Notes under the pieces: generated by a model | What the model was told of the DNA's origin: nothing | Database searches by the model: none | Seen by the model: only the letters and a program-made list of their open reading frames with translations | Source of the DNA: Candidatus Gastranaerophilales bacterium | Lineage (GTDB): Bacteria; Cyanobacteriota; Vampirovibrionia; Gastranaerophilales; Gastranaerophilaceae | Assembly: GCA_900552525.1 (NCBI GenBank) | Contig: UNSK01000052.1 | Coordinates: 1 to 12,227 of the forward strand | Direction: 5' to 3' | Length of the DNA stretch: 12,227 nt | In this document: positions 1 to 6,981 of the stretch, one piece after another | How positions within the stretch are numbered: the first letter of the stretch is position 1 | Layout: every line of letters starts with the position of its first letter | Made by a program: the position numbers and the translations under genes

Positions 1-2
1 GA

Positions 3-74
3 AGAGTTTTTGTGTCAAGAGTGCAGGATGAGTGGTTTCCTGAACCGAAGAGGGATGCAATGCCGCCTACATAA
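3..74 (+). CDS. C-terminal end of an unidentified protein (5' truncated)
   Basis: The frame starting at base 3 is open from the window edge and ends at TAA 72-74, giving a 23-residue tail that ends EPKRDAMPPT. This frame looks more protein-like than the other + frames, and the stretch is clearly richer in G and C than the AT-rich spacer after it, as expected for coding DNA. The stop lies in the left arm of a palindrome (69-95), which could end transcription. I cannot identify the family from so short a tail. The opposite strand is also open over these 70 bases, so the direction is probable, not certain. Confidence 0.45.
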   Translation, partial: RVFVSRVQDEWFPEPKRDAMPPT

Positions 75-95
75 CATTTTAGATAAATGTTATGT
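69..95. repeat. Palindrome copy 1 (recurs near 11.9-12.0 kb)
   Basis: The 11-base arms ACATAACATTT (69-79) and AAATGTTATGT (85-95) are perfectly complementary around the 5-base loop TAGAT. The core arms ATAACATTT and AAATGTTAT are the same as in the two copies at 11897-11920 and 12010-12033. The 3' flank GTTAAA is also shared with the 12010 copy. The left arm contains the stop of the upstream gene. The element may act as a transcript-end hairpin, but there is no solid T-run. Bases 90-100 read TTATGTTAAAT, the same as the XerD half of E. coli dif, though no good XerC half is present. Confidence 0.7.
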
Positions 96-209
96 TAAAT
101 TTTAAGCTAATTAGGAGTTTTACTAATGCTTTATACTGTGTAAACTTTTGTAACAAAAAATTTTTAAAAGCTAAAGTTTTGAAAAAATATGCCGTTAACA
201 ATACTATAA

Positions 210-237
210 AGAATACATTTTATCTATTTTGTATTCT
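210..237 (-). terminator. Possible weak terminator of the glycosyltransferase gene
   Basis: AGAATACA (210-217) and TGTATTCT (230-237) form an 8-bp perfect stem with a 12-base loop. The stem takes in the glycosyltransferase stop codon (236-238). On the - strand it is followed only by a short T-run, so termination would be weak. The rest of the spacer (about 106-209) is AT-rich and shows no gene. Confidence 0.3.
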
Positions 238-919
238 AATCGGAAAAGCGATATTTTATAAGAGTCCAAACAGCCTGAACTCCATCTTTCCAGGTTATTT
301 TTTTACCTTCTTCATTTTTTCTTGCATTATAAGAAATTGGCACTTCCATAAACCTGACATTACGTTTTAAGACCTTTGCCGTAATTTCAGGTTCAAAATC
401 AAACCTGTTAGACTTAATAGAAATTCCTTTAATAACATCTGCCCTAAAAGCTTTGTAGCAGGTTTCCATATCTGTCATATAAGTTCCATAAAGAACTCTT
501 GTCATTAAAGTCAAAAATACGTTTGCAAGATAGCTTAGAAGCAAGAAATTACCGTTATTACGTGTATCTGCTAGTCTTGAGCCATAAACGACATCGGCTG
601 AATTAGTTGCAATAAGATGTACTAGAGGTTTGTAATCTTTCGGATTATACTCCAAATCAGCATCCTGAATGATAATAACATCCCCCGTAGCAGCCATAAG
701 CCCAGTGCGAAGCGCAGCACCTTTACCCATATTACGCTGATGATAAAGTACTTTATATGGTAGTTGAGAATATAATTCTTTTGTACCATCAGTTGAAAAA
801 TCATCAATTAAAATAATTTCTTTTTCCAGACCAAAATCAACTTCTTCTATACGCTTGATGATTTCTAATAATGAATTTTTCTCATTATAAACAGGTACAA
901 GTATTGTAATTTTATTCAT
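236..919 (-). CDS. Family 2 glycosyltransferase, polyprenyl-phosphate sugar transferase (DPM1-like)
   Basis: This is a 227-residue GT-A fold enzyme with no membrane segment, the usual length of the soluble DPM1-like type. It probably moves a sugar from a nucleotide donor to a lipid phosphate on the inner face of the membrane. The order of motifs is typical: VPVYNE (8-13), the donor-binding DDFSTDGT (39-46), the metal-binding DAD of QDADLEY (85-91), GSR (113-115), the TDMETCYKAFR segment (149-159) and FEPE (175-178). The ATG has a strong GGAGGAG site (922-928 on the complement). The gene is divergent from the HD-GYP operon and runs towards the left edge alone. Donor and acceptor cannot be read from the sequence. 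The family assignment is firm; the DPM1-like subtype is an inference from the motifs. Confidence 0.9.
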   Translation of the reverse strand: MNKITILVPVYNEKNSLLEIIKRIEEVDFGLEKEIILIDDFSTDGTKELYSQLPYKVLYHQRNMGKGAALRTGLMAATGDVIIIQDADLEYNPKDYKPLVHLIATNSADVVYGSRLADTRNNGNFLLLSYLANVFLTLMTRVLYGTYMTDMETCYKAFRADVIKGISIKSNRFDFEPEITAKVLKRNVRFMEVPISYNARKNEEGKKITWKDGVQAVWTLIKYRFSD

Positions 920-940
920 TTCTCCTCCATTATTTAAATA

Positions 941-959
941 TTACTTGTCTGGCAGGTAA
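941..959. promoter_or_regulatory. Operator-like dyad between divergent genes
   Basis: TTACTTG (941-947) and CAGGTAA (953-959) are inverted with one mismatch around a 5-base spacer. The dyad overlaps the -35 of the promoter proposed for the HD-GYP operon and lies in the only spacer between the two divergent genes. A repressor bound here could affect both. No regulator can be named. Confidence 0.3.
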
Positions 960-973
960 TTTTATTATATTAT
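945..973 (+). promoter_or_regulatory. Predicted housekeeping promoter of the HD-GYP operon
   Basis: TTGTCT (945-950, 4 of 6 to TTGACA) is followed after 17 bases by TATTAT (968-973, 5 of 6 to TATAAT). A start near 980 would leave a leader of roughly 18 bases containing the GAGGGTG ribosome site just before the ATG at 998. The complement reads TATAAT at 977-972, which could serve the divergent glycosyltransferase, but no matching -35 was found for it. Confidence 0.45.
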
Positions 974-997
974 TATACAATAAACAGAGAGGGTGAA

Positions 998-2665
998 ATG
1001 ACTTTAGAAAATTTTATTTATGAGTCAGTTTCAGAAATACTCAATGGCGGGGATGAAGAAGTAAAAAAAGATATAGAAAAACACAAAGAAATATATAAAG
1101 ATGATACAGCAATATGCTTTAGCTTATTGGCTCTTGGAGCATTTTTAAACAAAGATAACCAGAGTTTTTATCAGTTTATGAATGATGCGGCTTTTCTTGT
1201 AGATCAGTCAGCGGATGCTATTACAAAAATTTTCCATGAAATGATTTTAGGCTTTGTTAACTTCAGCGAAAAAAACACAACCCTCTATGCTATTAACTAT
1301 AACAAAGCAAGAAAACTTTCTATTAAAAGTCAAAAAACTGAATTTTTTGAAAGAGTTAATAAACTTCTAAAATGTCCGCCGATTAGTCATTACAGCAATC
1401 ATAATCAGACAAAGGATCCATTAATTGCACTTGTAAATATAGGTCAGGCTGTTGCAGCTGAAAAGAACATTGATTTGTTAATTAAAACAATCGCAGAAGA
1501 AACTAAAACAGCGTTGAATGCTGATAGATGCACTATTTTTATGTATGACAAAGAGAATAACGAACTTTATTCCAAAGTCGCAACAGGACTTGACACTAAA
1601 GAGCTGAGAATACCTGCTGATAAAGGACTTGCCGGTCATGTTGTACAGACGGGAGAAACAATAAACATAAAAGATGCTTATAATGATAAGCGATTTAACC
1701 CGAATGTTGATAAAAAGACAGGTTATAGAACTAAAACAATATTATGCATGCCTATAAAGAATTTTAATCAGGAAATTATTGGTGTTTTTCAAGTATTGAA
1801 CAAATTTGATGAGTATTTTACGCCCGATGATGAAGATTTGCTTATTGCAATTGCATCCAGTGCAGGTATTTCATTAGAAAATGCACAGCTATTTGAAAGA
1901 CAAAGAAAGCTTCTTGAAGAACAGAAAGTAGTGCTTGACAGTTTCATTGAAACTCTTGCCACATCTATTGATGCGAGAGATAAAATTACATCAGGTCATT
2001 CATCCCGTGTAAAAATGTATTCATCTCTTATAGCTCAGGAATTCGGGATGGAGAAAAATGATTTGTACATCTTAGAAAAAGCTGCTGCTCTGCATGATAT
2101 TGGTAAAATCGGAATAAGAGATTCTGTTCTTCAAAAAGAAGGAAAGCTGACTCCGGAAGAGTACAAGCATATTCAACAGCATGTAGAAATTACACATCAC
2201 ATTTTAGAAAAAATTCATATGTCAGAAGATTTTAAACAGATTACTGAAATAGCCTGTTCGCATCATGAAAAATTTGACGGAACTGGATATTACAGACATC
2301 TAAAAGGTGAAGAAATTCCATTTGGTGGAAGAATATTAGCAGTATCTGATGTTTTTGACGCAATTACATCAAAAAGACACTACAGGGACAAAATGCCTAT
2401 TGAAAAAGTTATTGACATTATAAAAAATGGGGCTGGGTCGCATTTTGACCCGCTGGTTGTCGATAAATTTCTCGATATTAAGCTCAGCAAAATAGTTGGA
2501 GTTTTCATCACAGAAAACCATATGGTTATTGATAAAGAAGATTTAGTAACATTAGAAAAATATAACCTACTTGATTTATATTACTCAATAGTAAATAATT
2601 GTAGTAACAAGCTATTGCAAGTATTTAATAAATATTATGTAGGAGTAGATTTAGAGCACGAATAA
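998..2665 (+). CDS. GAF-HD-GYP family protein (cyclic nucleotide sensing and putative c-di-GMP hydrolysis)
   Basis: This 555-residue protein has no signal peptide and no membrane helix. Residues 1-140 are a helical region I do not recognise. A GAF domain follows (about 145-300). It ends with N268-K269, F274 and D278-E279, matching the NKxnFx3DE pattern of cyclic-nucleotide-binding GAF domains. A linker helix leads to an HD-GYP phosphohydrolase domain (about 315-495) with H334, the H366-D367 pair in HDIGKIG, H422-H423 and the late RILAVSDVFDA block. The signature loop reads G430-Y431-Y432, not GYP, so activity is likely but not assured. Known family members open c-di-GMP, here presumably in response to the GAF ligand. 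It is the first gene of a tight operon, and the TPR gene starts 1 base after its stop. Confidence 0.9.
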   Translation: MTLENFIYESVSEILNGGDEEVKKDIEKHKEIYKDDTAICFSLLALGAFLNKDNQSFYQFMNDAAFLVDQSADAITKIFHEMILGFVNFSEKNTTLYAINYNKARKLSIKSQKTEFFERVNKLLKCPPISHYSNHNQTKDPLIALVNIGQAVAAEKNIDLLIKTIAEETKTALNADRCTIFMYDKENNELYSKVATGLDTKELRIPADKGLAGHVVQTGETINIKDAYNDKRFNPNVDKKTGYRTKTILCMPIKNFNQEIIGVFQVLNKFDEYFTPDDEDLLIAIASSAGISLENAQLFERQRKLLEEQKVVLDSFIETLATSIDARDKITSGHSSRVKMYSSLIAQEFGMEKNDLYILEKAAALHDIGKIGIRDSVLQKEGKLTPEEYKHIQQHVEITHHILEKIHMSEDFKQITEIACSHHEKFDGTGYYRHLKGEEIPFGGRILAVSDVFDAITSKRHYRDKMPIEKVIDIIKNGAGSHFDPLVVDKFLDIKLSKIVGVFITENHMVIDKEDLVTLEKYNLLDLYYSIVNNCSNKLLQVFNKYYVGVDLEHE

Positions 2666-2666
2666 A

Positions 2667-4175
2667 ATGTTAAAACAAATAATTATATCAGCATTAATAC
2701 TTACAACAGCAGCCTCAGTTTATGCGGAGGAAGTCAAACCGCTTAAAGTTAAGGCAGAAACTAACGTTGCCAATATGGATATGGTAATCAAGGATAACTT
2801 TGTCAAAGCAAAGTATGCATCTGCAGAAAACAGGTTTGCTCAGAGCAACGTGAAAGCTTCTTATGATGATTTTAATGACCTTATACAGAGGACTTCACAT
2901 GATGATTATGTATTTCTTGTATATGGTATAAAAATGGCTGAGTATGGTTTCTTTGATTTATCTGATACCTTAATCAATAAGCTTGATATAAATAATTTTA
3001 CGGCATCTTATATTAAAGACATAAAAAAATATTATTATCCGTCTGCAATGGTGAGCCAGAAAGATTTGATATATCTTGCCGATGCGTATTCTAATATTAT
3101 GTACAACAATATGGCAATCGAAACGACATCGGAACTTTTAAACAGTACGCAGGCTGCTGACAGTGATTACAAAAATTATTTGATTTCACTGGGGTATTAC
3201 AAATCAAACAATCTGCAGCAGGCGTTAAAATACATAAATAATGCAATTGTTCAGAATGATACTAATGTTAATTATTTATCACTTAAAGCTAAAATTCTGG
3301 CAGATTCTAATAAACCGAAACAAGCACTAAAAGTTCTGGATAAAATAAAAAAGACAGATTTTCAAACAGTTGATTTCCAGAGAAAAGTAAGATCAGTTGA
3401 AGAATATATTCTATATAAAACAGCCAAGGCAGAACCTCTAAAAGATTACCATCTTGCATATTATTACCACTTGCAGGAAAAGAGCCTCCTTGCCACTAAA
3501 GTACTTCAATCGGCGATTTTACAGGCTAAACAATACAGCCCGCTTATATTCTCACTGTTAGGTAAAATTTATTATGAAAATGATGAGCCGTTAAAGGCTC
3601 AGGAATTCGCCTCTCGTGCATTCAGAGAGGATAGGGATAATTATCTTGCAGCAATAACACTTGCTGATTTAAGCTATGATAACCGAAAGTACAGCGAAGC
3701 CTTAAAATATTACCAGAAAGCAAAAAAATTAACTAAGGATGCAGAACCTTCTGTTGGTATGGCTAAATCATATCTTGCACTGGAAAAAGATAAAAAATCT
3801 AAAAAGATGTATGAAAAGTTATTGAAGAAATATGAGTCAAACGAAGAATTACTGGTTGATTCACTTCAGGTTTTCCCGCAAAAAGCTGATTATTATCTTC
3901 CAAAGGTTGCTTCAATAGATATTTCTAACAATGATATCTGGTTAGGCTTGGCTAATCTTGCTATTAGGGACAAGAATTTTACAATGGCTACAACTTACCT
4001 TAATAATTCTTATTATATAGACGCAAATAACTTTAAATATTATTATTATCTAAGTCTTGTACTTAGAGCTAAAGGTGATATAGAACTTGCAAATCAGTCT
4101 TTAATCAAATGCTCAAGATTAAATTCTGATTATGCATCAGATGTAAATCCGGGGCATAGCGTGTATGAAGAGTAA
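2667..4175 (+). CDS. Exported TPR-repeat protein
   Basis: Residues 1-20 are a Sec signal peptide: K3, a hydrophobic core IIISALILTTAA, then SVYA with cleavage expected before E21. The mature part, about 480 residues, is almost wholly helical TPR-like repeats. The clearest are around 182-196, 204-228, 293-318, 326-354 and 360-388, rich in the A/G-Y-A pattern, with weaker ones to the C-terminus. There is no further membrane segment or lipobox, so the protein should be periplasmic. TPR arrays bind other proteins; the partner is not visible. The ATG is 1 base after the HD-GYP stop, with no close Shine-Dalgarno, which suggests translational coupling. Its last 11 bases overlap the next gene. An exported scaffold between cytosolic signalling genes is unusual and may form the sensing side of the pathway. 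Confidence 0.85.
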   Translation: MLKQIIISALILTTAASVYAEEVKPLKVKAETNVANMDMVIKDNFVKAKYASAENRFAQSNVKASYDDFNDLIQRTSHDDYVFLVYGIKMAEYGFFDLSDTLINKLDINNFTASYIKDIKKYYYPSAMVSQKDLIYLADAYSNIMYNNMAIETTSELLNSTQAADSDYKNYLISLGYYKSNNLQQALKYINNAIVQNDTNVNYLSLKAKILADSNKPKQALKVLDKIKKTDFQTVDFQRKVRSVEEYILYKTAKAEPLKDYHLAYYYHLQEKSLLATKVLQSAILQAKQYSPLIFSLLGKIYYENDEPLKAQEFASRAFREDRDNYLAAITLADLSYDNRKYSEALKYYQKAKKLTKDAEPSVGMAKSYLALEKDKKSKKMYEKLLKKYESNEELLVDSLQVFPQKADYYLPKVASIDISNNDIWLGLANLAIRDKNFTMATTYLNNSYYIDANNFKYYYYLSLVLRAKGDIELANQSLIKCSRLNSDYASDVNPGHSVYEE

Positions 4176-4812
4176 TATTTTAATTGTAGAAGATCATGAA
4201 CTAACAAGATTTGGACTTAAAACGGCATTTGAATCCTGTGATTTTATTGATAAGATCTACGAGGCAGAATCTGCTGAAAAAGGTTTAGAAATTGCGACTG
4301 AGCAAGAAATAAATTTAATTATTATGGACTTAGGTCTTCCTGGCATGAATGGGATTGAAGCTACAAAACGCATCAAAGACCTGAACAAAGATACTAAAAT
4401 CGTAATACTTACATCGCATAATGATGAGCAGGAAGTATTAAACAGCTTAAAAGCAGGAGCCAATGCGTATTGTTCAAAAGAGATTAATCCAAAACGGCTT
4501 ATTCAGGTTGTTCAATCAGTTTTAGACGGCGCAGCCTGGTTTGATCCTTCAATTTCACATATTGTTCTGGAAGCTGCCACAAAATCACAGAATATAGCTC
4601 AGACTAAATCGGCAAAAGATTACGGACTGACTTCCCGTGAAAGCCAGATTTTAAAACTTATTACAGAAGGGTACAGCAATATTGAAATTGCTAAAGAACT
4701 TTTTGTAAGTATTAATACTACCAAAGCACACGTTGCAAGCATATTGCAAAAACTTGAAGTAGATGATAGACTACAAGCAGCACTAAAAGCATTAAAAGAA
4801 AGATTGGTTTAG
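4165..4812 (+). CDS. NarL/LuxR-type response regulator
   Basis: This is a 215-residue, two-domain transcription factor. The receiver domain (about 3-120) has the acidic pair E9-D10, phospho-acceptor D55 in MDLGLPGMNG, T83 and K105, so phosphorylation should work. The LuxR-type helix-turn-helix covers about 153-212, starting LTSRESQILKLI and continuing through SNIEIAKELFVS. Both length and layout are standard for the NarL group. The ATG overlaps the end of the TPR gene by 11 bases. No other start fits, because the first beta strand ILIVED begins at residue 5. No histidine kinase is encoded in this window, so the phosphate source is unknown. Its target could include its own operon, but no site for it was recognised. 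Confidence 0.92.
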   Translation: MKSNILIVEDHELTRFGLKTAFESCDFIDKIYEAESAEKGLEIATEQEINLIIMDLGLPGMNGIEATKRIKDLNKDTKIVILTSHNDEQEVLNSLKAGANAYCSKEINPKRLIQVVQSVLDGAAWFDPSISHIVLEAATKSQNIAQTKSAKDYGLTSRESQILKLITEGYSNIEIAKELFVSINTTKAHVASILQKLEVDDRLQAALKALKERLV

Positions 4813-4815
4813 TAA

Positions 4816-5442
4816 ATGGACGGAATTGCTTCAATACTTGTAGTAGATGATAACCCGAAATACTTAGCAGATGCTCTGCCTATGTATGGATATGACGTTA
4901 CTGTTGCTAATGACGGGTTAGAAGCTTTAAAAATACTTGACCAGAAAGAAGGCGCTTTTGATTTAATTCTTCTTGATGTAATGATGCCTAATATGGACGG
5001 GTGGGATACATTAAAAGCAATTAGAAGCAATAAAAAGATTAAATACATTCCTGTTATTATGATTACTGCTGTTAGTGAAGACCAGAAGGTTGTATCAGGC
5101 TTAAGAATAGGAGCAGATGATTATATTGTTAAACCATTTATCCTGCCAAATCTTCTTGCTCGAATAGAAGCAGTACTAAGACGCTGCCAGTGGCAGAAAG
5201 AGGCAGCACCAAAACAGGAAGCCGGTTTAAATAAAAATGTTAATATAGACGCACTTACACCTAAAGAAAAAGAAGTACTTGCTCTTGTTGCAAAAGGAGC
5301 AAGCAATCAGGAGATTGCAGACCAATTATATGTAAGAGATGTGACTGTAAAAACACATTTGAATAGTATTTTCAAAAAATTGAAAGTTACAAATAGAACG
5401 CAGGCCGTATTGCTTGCAATGCAGATGAATTTGATTAGCTAA
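4816..5442 (+). CDS. Response regulator with OmpR-like receiver and LuxR-type HTH
   Basis: In this 208-residue regulator, the receiver domain (6-122) has D11-D12, phospho-acceptor D54 in LLDVMMPNMDG, T84 and K106 in DDYIVKPF. The receiver sequence, ending in LLARIEAVLRR, is of the kind usually attached to OmpR winged-helix domains. After a linker of about 22 residues comes a LuxR-type HTH instead (147-203: LTPKEKEVLALVAKG, then NQEIADQLYV and TVKTHL). It is therefore not a recent copy of the preceding regulator, which has a NarL-type receiver. It starts 3 bases after the previous stop with little Shine-Dalgarno and is likely co-translated. The two adjacent regulators may form a cascade or heterodimer; this is inference. 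Confidence 0.92.
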   Translation: MDGIASILVVDDNPKYLADALPMYGYDVTVANDGLEALKILDQKEGAFDLILLDVMMPNMDGWDTLKAIRSNKKIKYIPVIMITAVSEDQKVVSGLRIGADDYIVKPFILPNLLARIEAVLRRCQWQKEAAPKQEAGLNKNVNIDALTPKEKEVLALVAKGASNQEIADQLYVRDVTVKTHLNSIFKKLKVTNRTQAVLLAMQMNLIS

Positions 5443-5460
5443 GAAGGAGTTAATAAAACA

Positions 5461-5988
5461 ATGTTGTCAAAAGAAGAATTAGTCAATCTGGCACTAACTG
5501 ATATTGAATCATTTAATAGAGAAATAAAAAATGCAAACGGAAGTATTGATTTGAGTGAAACAGATTTCAGCGGCTCAAGTATTGAGGGAGCAGAGTTTAT
5601 AAATGTTGATTTAACTTCTTCAACTTTTGCCGACAGCCATTTGACAGAAGTAAAATTTGACGGCTGTGATTTAACATCTGTAGACTTTACAAGAGCGTCT
5701 ATCATTGAATGTTCATTTAATGAATCTATTTTAAACGGAACGGATTTCAGCTATTCTAAAACTGACTACTGCAATTTTTCTGACGCTGATTTGGCAGGAG
5801 CCATTTTTCAAGGAGCTGATTTAACAAATTCAGATTTCTCTGCCGCAGAAAACTTAAATGCTTGCAGATTTGATGAAGAAACTATCTGGCCGGATAATGA
5901 ATATCTACCGGAAGATTTTGATTCAAACTATGCTTCTGATTTATCTTCACTCCAGGATGAAGATGATTATCAACAATCAGATTATTAA
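5461..5988 (+). CDS. Acidic pentapeptide-repeat protein
   Basis: From residue 31 to 126 the central position of each pentad is very regular: Phe at 36, 46, 56 and so on to 126, alternating with Leu or Ile at 31, 41, 51, 61, 71, 81, 91, 111 and 121 (only T101 breaks the pattern). This gives about 20 pentads, or five turns of a right-handed quadrilateral beta helix. Residues 1-30 are helical. The C-terminal 40 residues are acidic and low in complexity, starting with a TIWPDNEYLPEDF segment similar to the cap of many cyanobacterial family members. No signal peptide is present. The ribosome site AAGGAG (5443-5448) is good and the gene closes the signalling operon. Function is unknown; some acidic members mimic DNA and bind gyrase, which cannot be judged here. 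Confidence 0.88.
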   Translation: MLSKEELVNLALTDIESFNREIKNANGSIDLSETDFSGSSIEGAEFINVDLTSSTFADSHLTEVKFDGCDLTSVDFTRASIIECSFNESILNGTDFSYSKTDYCNFSDADLAGAIFQGADLTNSDFSAAENLNACRFDEETIWPDNEYLPEDFDSNYASDLSSLQDEDDYQQSDY

Positions 5989-6612
5989 ATCTTCCAGATT
6001 TTTGTTTTCAGAATTAACAGTTTTATATTGTATATTAGAGGACAGCTTTTTAAGCTGTTCTTTAATTTCATATTTATTACAGCTCATCTTCACATACTCA
6101 TCATCCATGCCAATTTCCTTAAAGCCCTTTTCTTTGTATTTTGATACAACATCAATAGGACCGTCAATTACAGCCGAAAGCTTGATTAATTTTATTTTTA
6201 ACTCTTCCGCGAGCTTAAACATCTGATAAAACAGGGTGCTGCCAGTATAATTCACCCTTTTTCCATTCGGCTGCGGTATGTCGCAGATTGCATCAAGGTA
6301 AAAACTTTTAATATCGTCAAAAAATGATAAAATACCGCAAGGTCTAGAGTTTGATACTGCTAAATACGCTTTGCTGCCAGCATCTTGAGCAGATTCAACG
6401 GCATAGTTGAAAACTTTCTGCCAGCGCTTACGATCGAATTCCGGAATATCTCTCAAACTTTTATCAAAATCAACAGAATCTTTCAATTTTTCCAGAAATT
6501 TTTTATCTTTTGATGTAAGTTCATATAAATCAATTTTGGTTGTGACATTTTTAAATGTATTTTTAGTCACGGCCAAATGTCTAGCTCTAAATGTCTGGTT
6601 ATTAATCTCCAT
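5977..6612 (-). CDS. Probable GNAT-family N-acetyltransferase
   Basis: This 211-residue protein appears to have one GNAT domain in its middle: a strand pair KAYLAV/PCGILSF (81-97), FYLDAICDIP (104-113), an acetyl-CoA-loop-like NYTGSTLFYQMFKLAEEL (121-138), the following strand IKLIKLSAV, and the late YKEKGFKEIG (159-168) that matches the usual FYEKxGF end. The pyrophosphate loop is poor compared with the RxxGxG/A consensus, so enzyme activity is not certain. Its first residues, NNQTFRAR (4-11), resemble the start of the 132-residue protein at 10334. The last 40 residues are charged and unassigned. The gene converges on the pentapeptide gene and overlaps its end by 12 bases. Ribosome site is weak. 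Substrate unknown. Confidence 0.6.
   Translation of the reverse strand: MEINNQTFRARHLAVTKNTFKNVTTKIDLYELTSKDKKFLEKLKDSVDFDKSLRDIPEFDRKRWQKVFNYAVESAQDAGSKAYLAVSNSRPCGILSFFDDIKSFYLDAICDIPQPNGKRVNYTGSTLFYQMFKLAEELKIKLIKLSAVIDGPIDVVSKYKEKGFKEIGMDDEYVKMSCNKYEIKEQLKKLSSNIQYKTVNSENKNLEDLII
6037..6063 (+). terminator. Possible terminator of the signalling operon, inside the converging gene
   Basis: The core ACAGCTT (6042-6048), loop TTT and AAGCTGT (6052-6058) extends outward with two wobble pairs to a stem of about 12 bp (6037-6063), followed on the + strand by T-rich sequence. It is 48 bases after the pentapeptide stop. It also encodes part of the acetyltransferase C-terminus, so it may be a coincidence of that coding sequence. 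Confidence 0.35.
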
Positions 6613-6675
6613 ACAAAAACTAAACTCTCTAAAAAATAAATTTGATAAAATGTTACAATAAATTTACATATGCAC

Positions 6676-6704
6676 TTGTAAAATAAAATACTTTAAGGTA
6701 CACT
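6676..6704 (+). promoter_or_regulatory. Predicted promoter of rpmB
   Basis: TTGTAA (6676-6681) and TACACT (6699-6704) are spaced by 17 bases, each matching 4 of 6 consensus positions. The start would be near 6711, giving a leader of about 28 bases with AGAAGGA before the ATG at 6739. The spacer from 6613 also serves the divergent acetyltransferase. Confidence 0.35.
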
Positions 6705-6738
6705 TGAGATACACTGGTAGAAAGAAGGAAATAGAACT

Positions 6739-6930
6739 ATGTCAAAACAATGTGAAGTATGCGGAAAAAAACCTATTAAAGCAGCTAAATTAACATTCTC
6801 TCATAAACAAATTGTAAAAAGACAAACTCCAAATTTACAAGACATCAGAGTTAATGTAAACGGACAAACTAAGAAAATGACAGTTTGTACTTCTTGCTTG
6901 AAAGCCGGAAAAGTTCAGAAAGCTGTTTAA
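6739..6930 (+). CDS. rpmB: 50S ribosomal protein bL28, zinc-binding form
   Basis: This 63-residue basic protein is a component of the large ribosomal subunit. It starts SKQCEVCGKKP, has the family's central SHKQ segment (21-24) and ends with VCTSCLKAGKVQKAV. Two Cys pairs, C5/C8 and C50/C53, make the four-ligand zinc site of the C+ form. Many bacteria keep a zinc-free paralogue for zinc starvation; none is seen here. The length is normal for the short bacterial type. The gene is monocistronic: it has its own promoter-like site, an AGAAGGA ribosome site, and a strong terminator 14 bases after the stop. It does not neighbour rpmG or another ribosomal gene. Confidence 0.97.
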   Translation: MSKQCEVCGKKPIKAAKLTFSHKQIVKRQTPNLQDIRVNVNGQTKKMTVCTSCLKAGKVQKAV

Positions 6931-6944
6931 TTAGTAGTAAAATT

Positions 6945-6981
6945 AAAAAAAGAACCGGAGTTGTAAGCCGGTTCTTTTTTT
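6945..6981. terminator. Strong bidirectional intrinsic terminator between rpmB and tlyA
   Basis: GAACCGG (6952-6958) pairs with CCGGTTC (6968-6974) around a 9-base loop. The A-run before the stem pairs with the T-run after it. On the + strand the stem ends in seven T; on the - strand it also ends in a T-run, so it can stop both rpmB and the tlyA operon. The tlyA stop (6980-6982) overlaps its edge. Confidence 0.9.

Noticed and set aside
69..100. Chromosome dimer resolution site (dif)
   Set aside because: Only the XerD half matches; the XerC half does not, and a similar element occurs twice more, while dif is normally single.
92..370. 92-residue + strand reading frame near the left edge
   Set aside because: More than half lies antisense to the glycosyltransferase and the rest is AT-rich spacer; composition and lack of a ribosome site suit chance.
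2667..4175. Histidine kinase partner for the regulators
   Set aside because: The protein has only a signal peptide and TPR-like helices; no H-box or ATP-binding motifs.
5858..6226. 122-residue + strand frame
   Set aside because: It lies out of frame over the pentapeptide tail and antisense to the acetyltransferase, both better supported.
6407..6661. 84-residue + strand frame
   Set aside because: Mainly antisense to the acetyltransferase N-terminus, with no homology signal.
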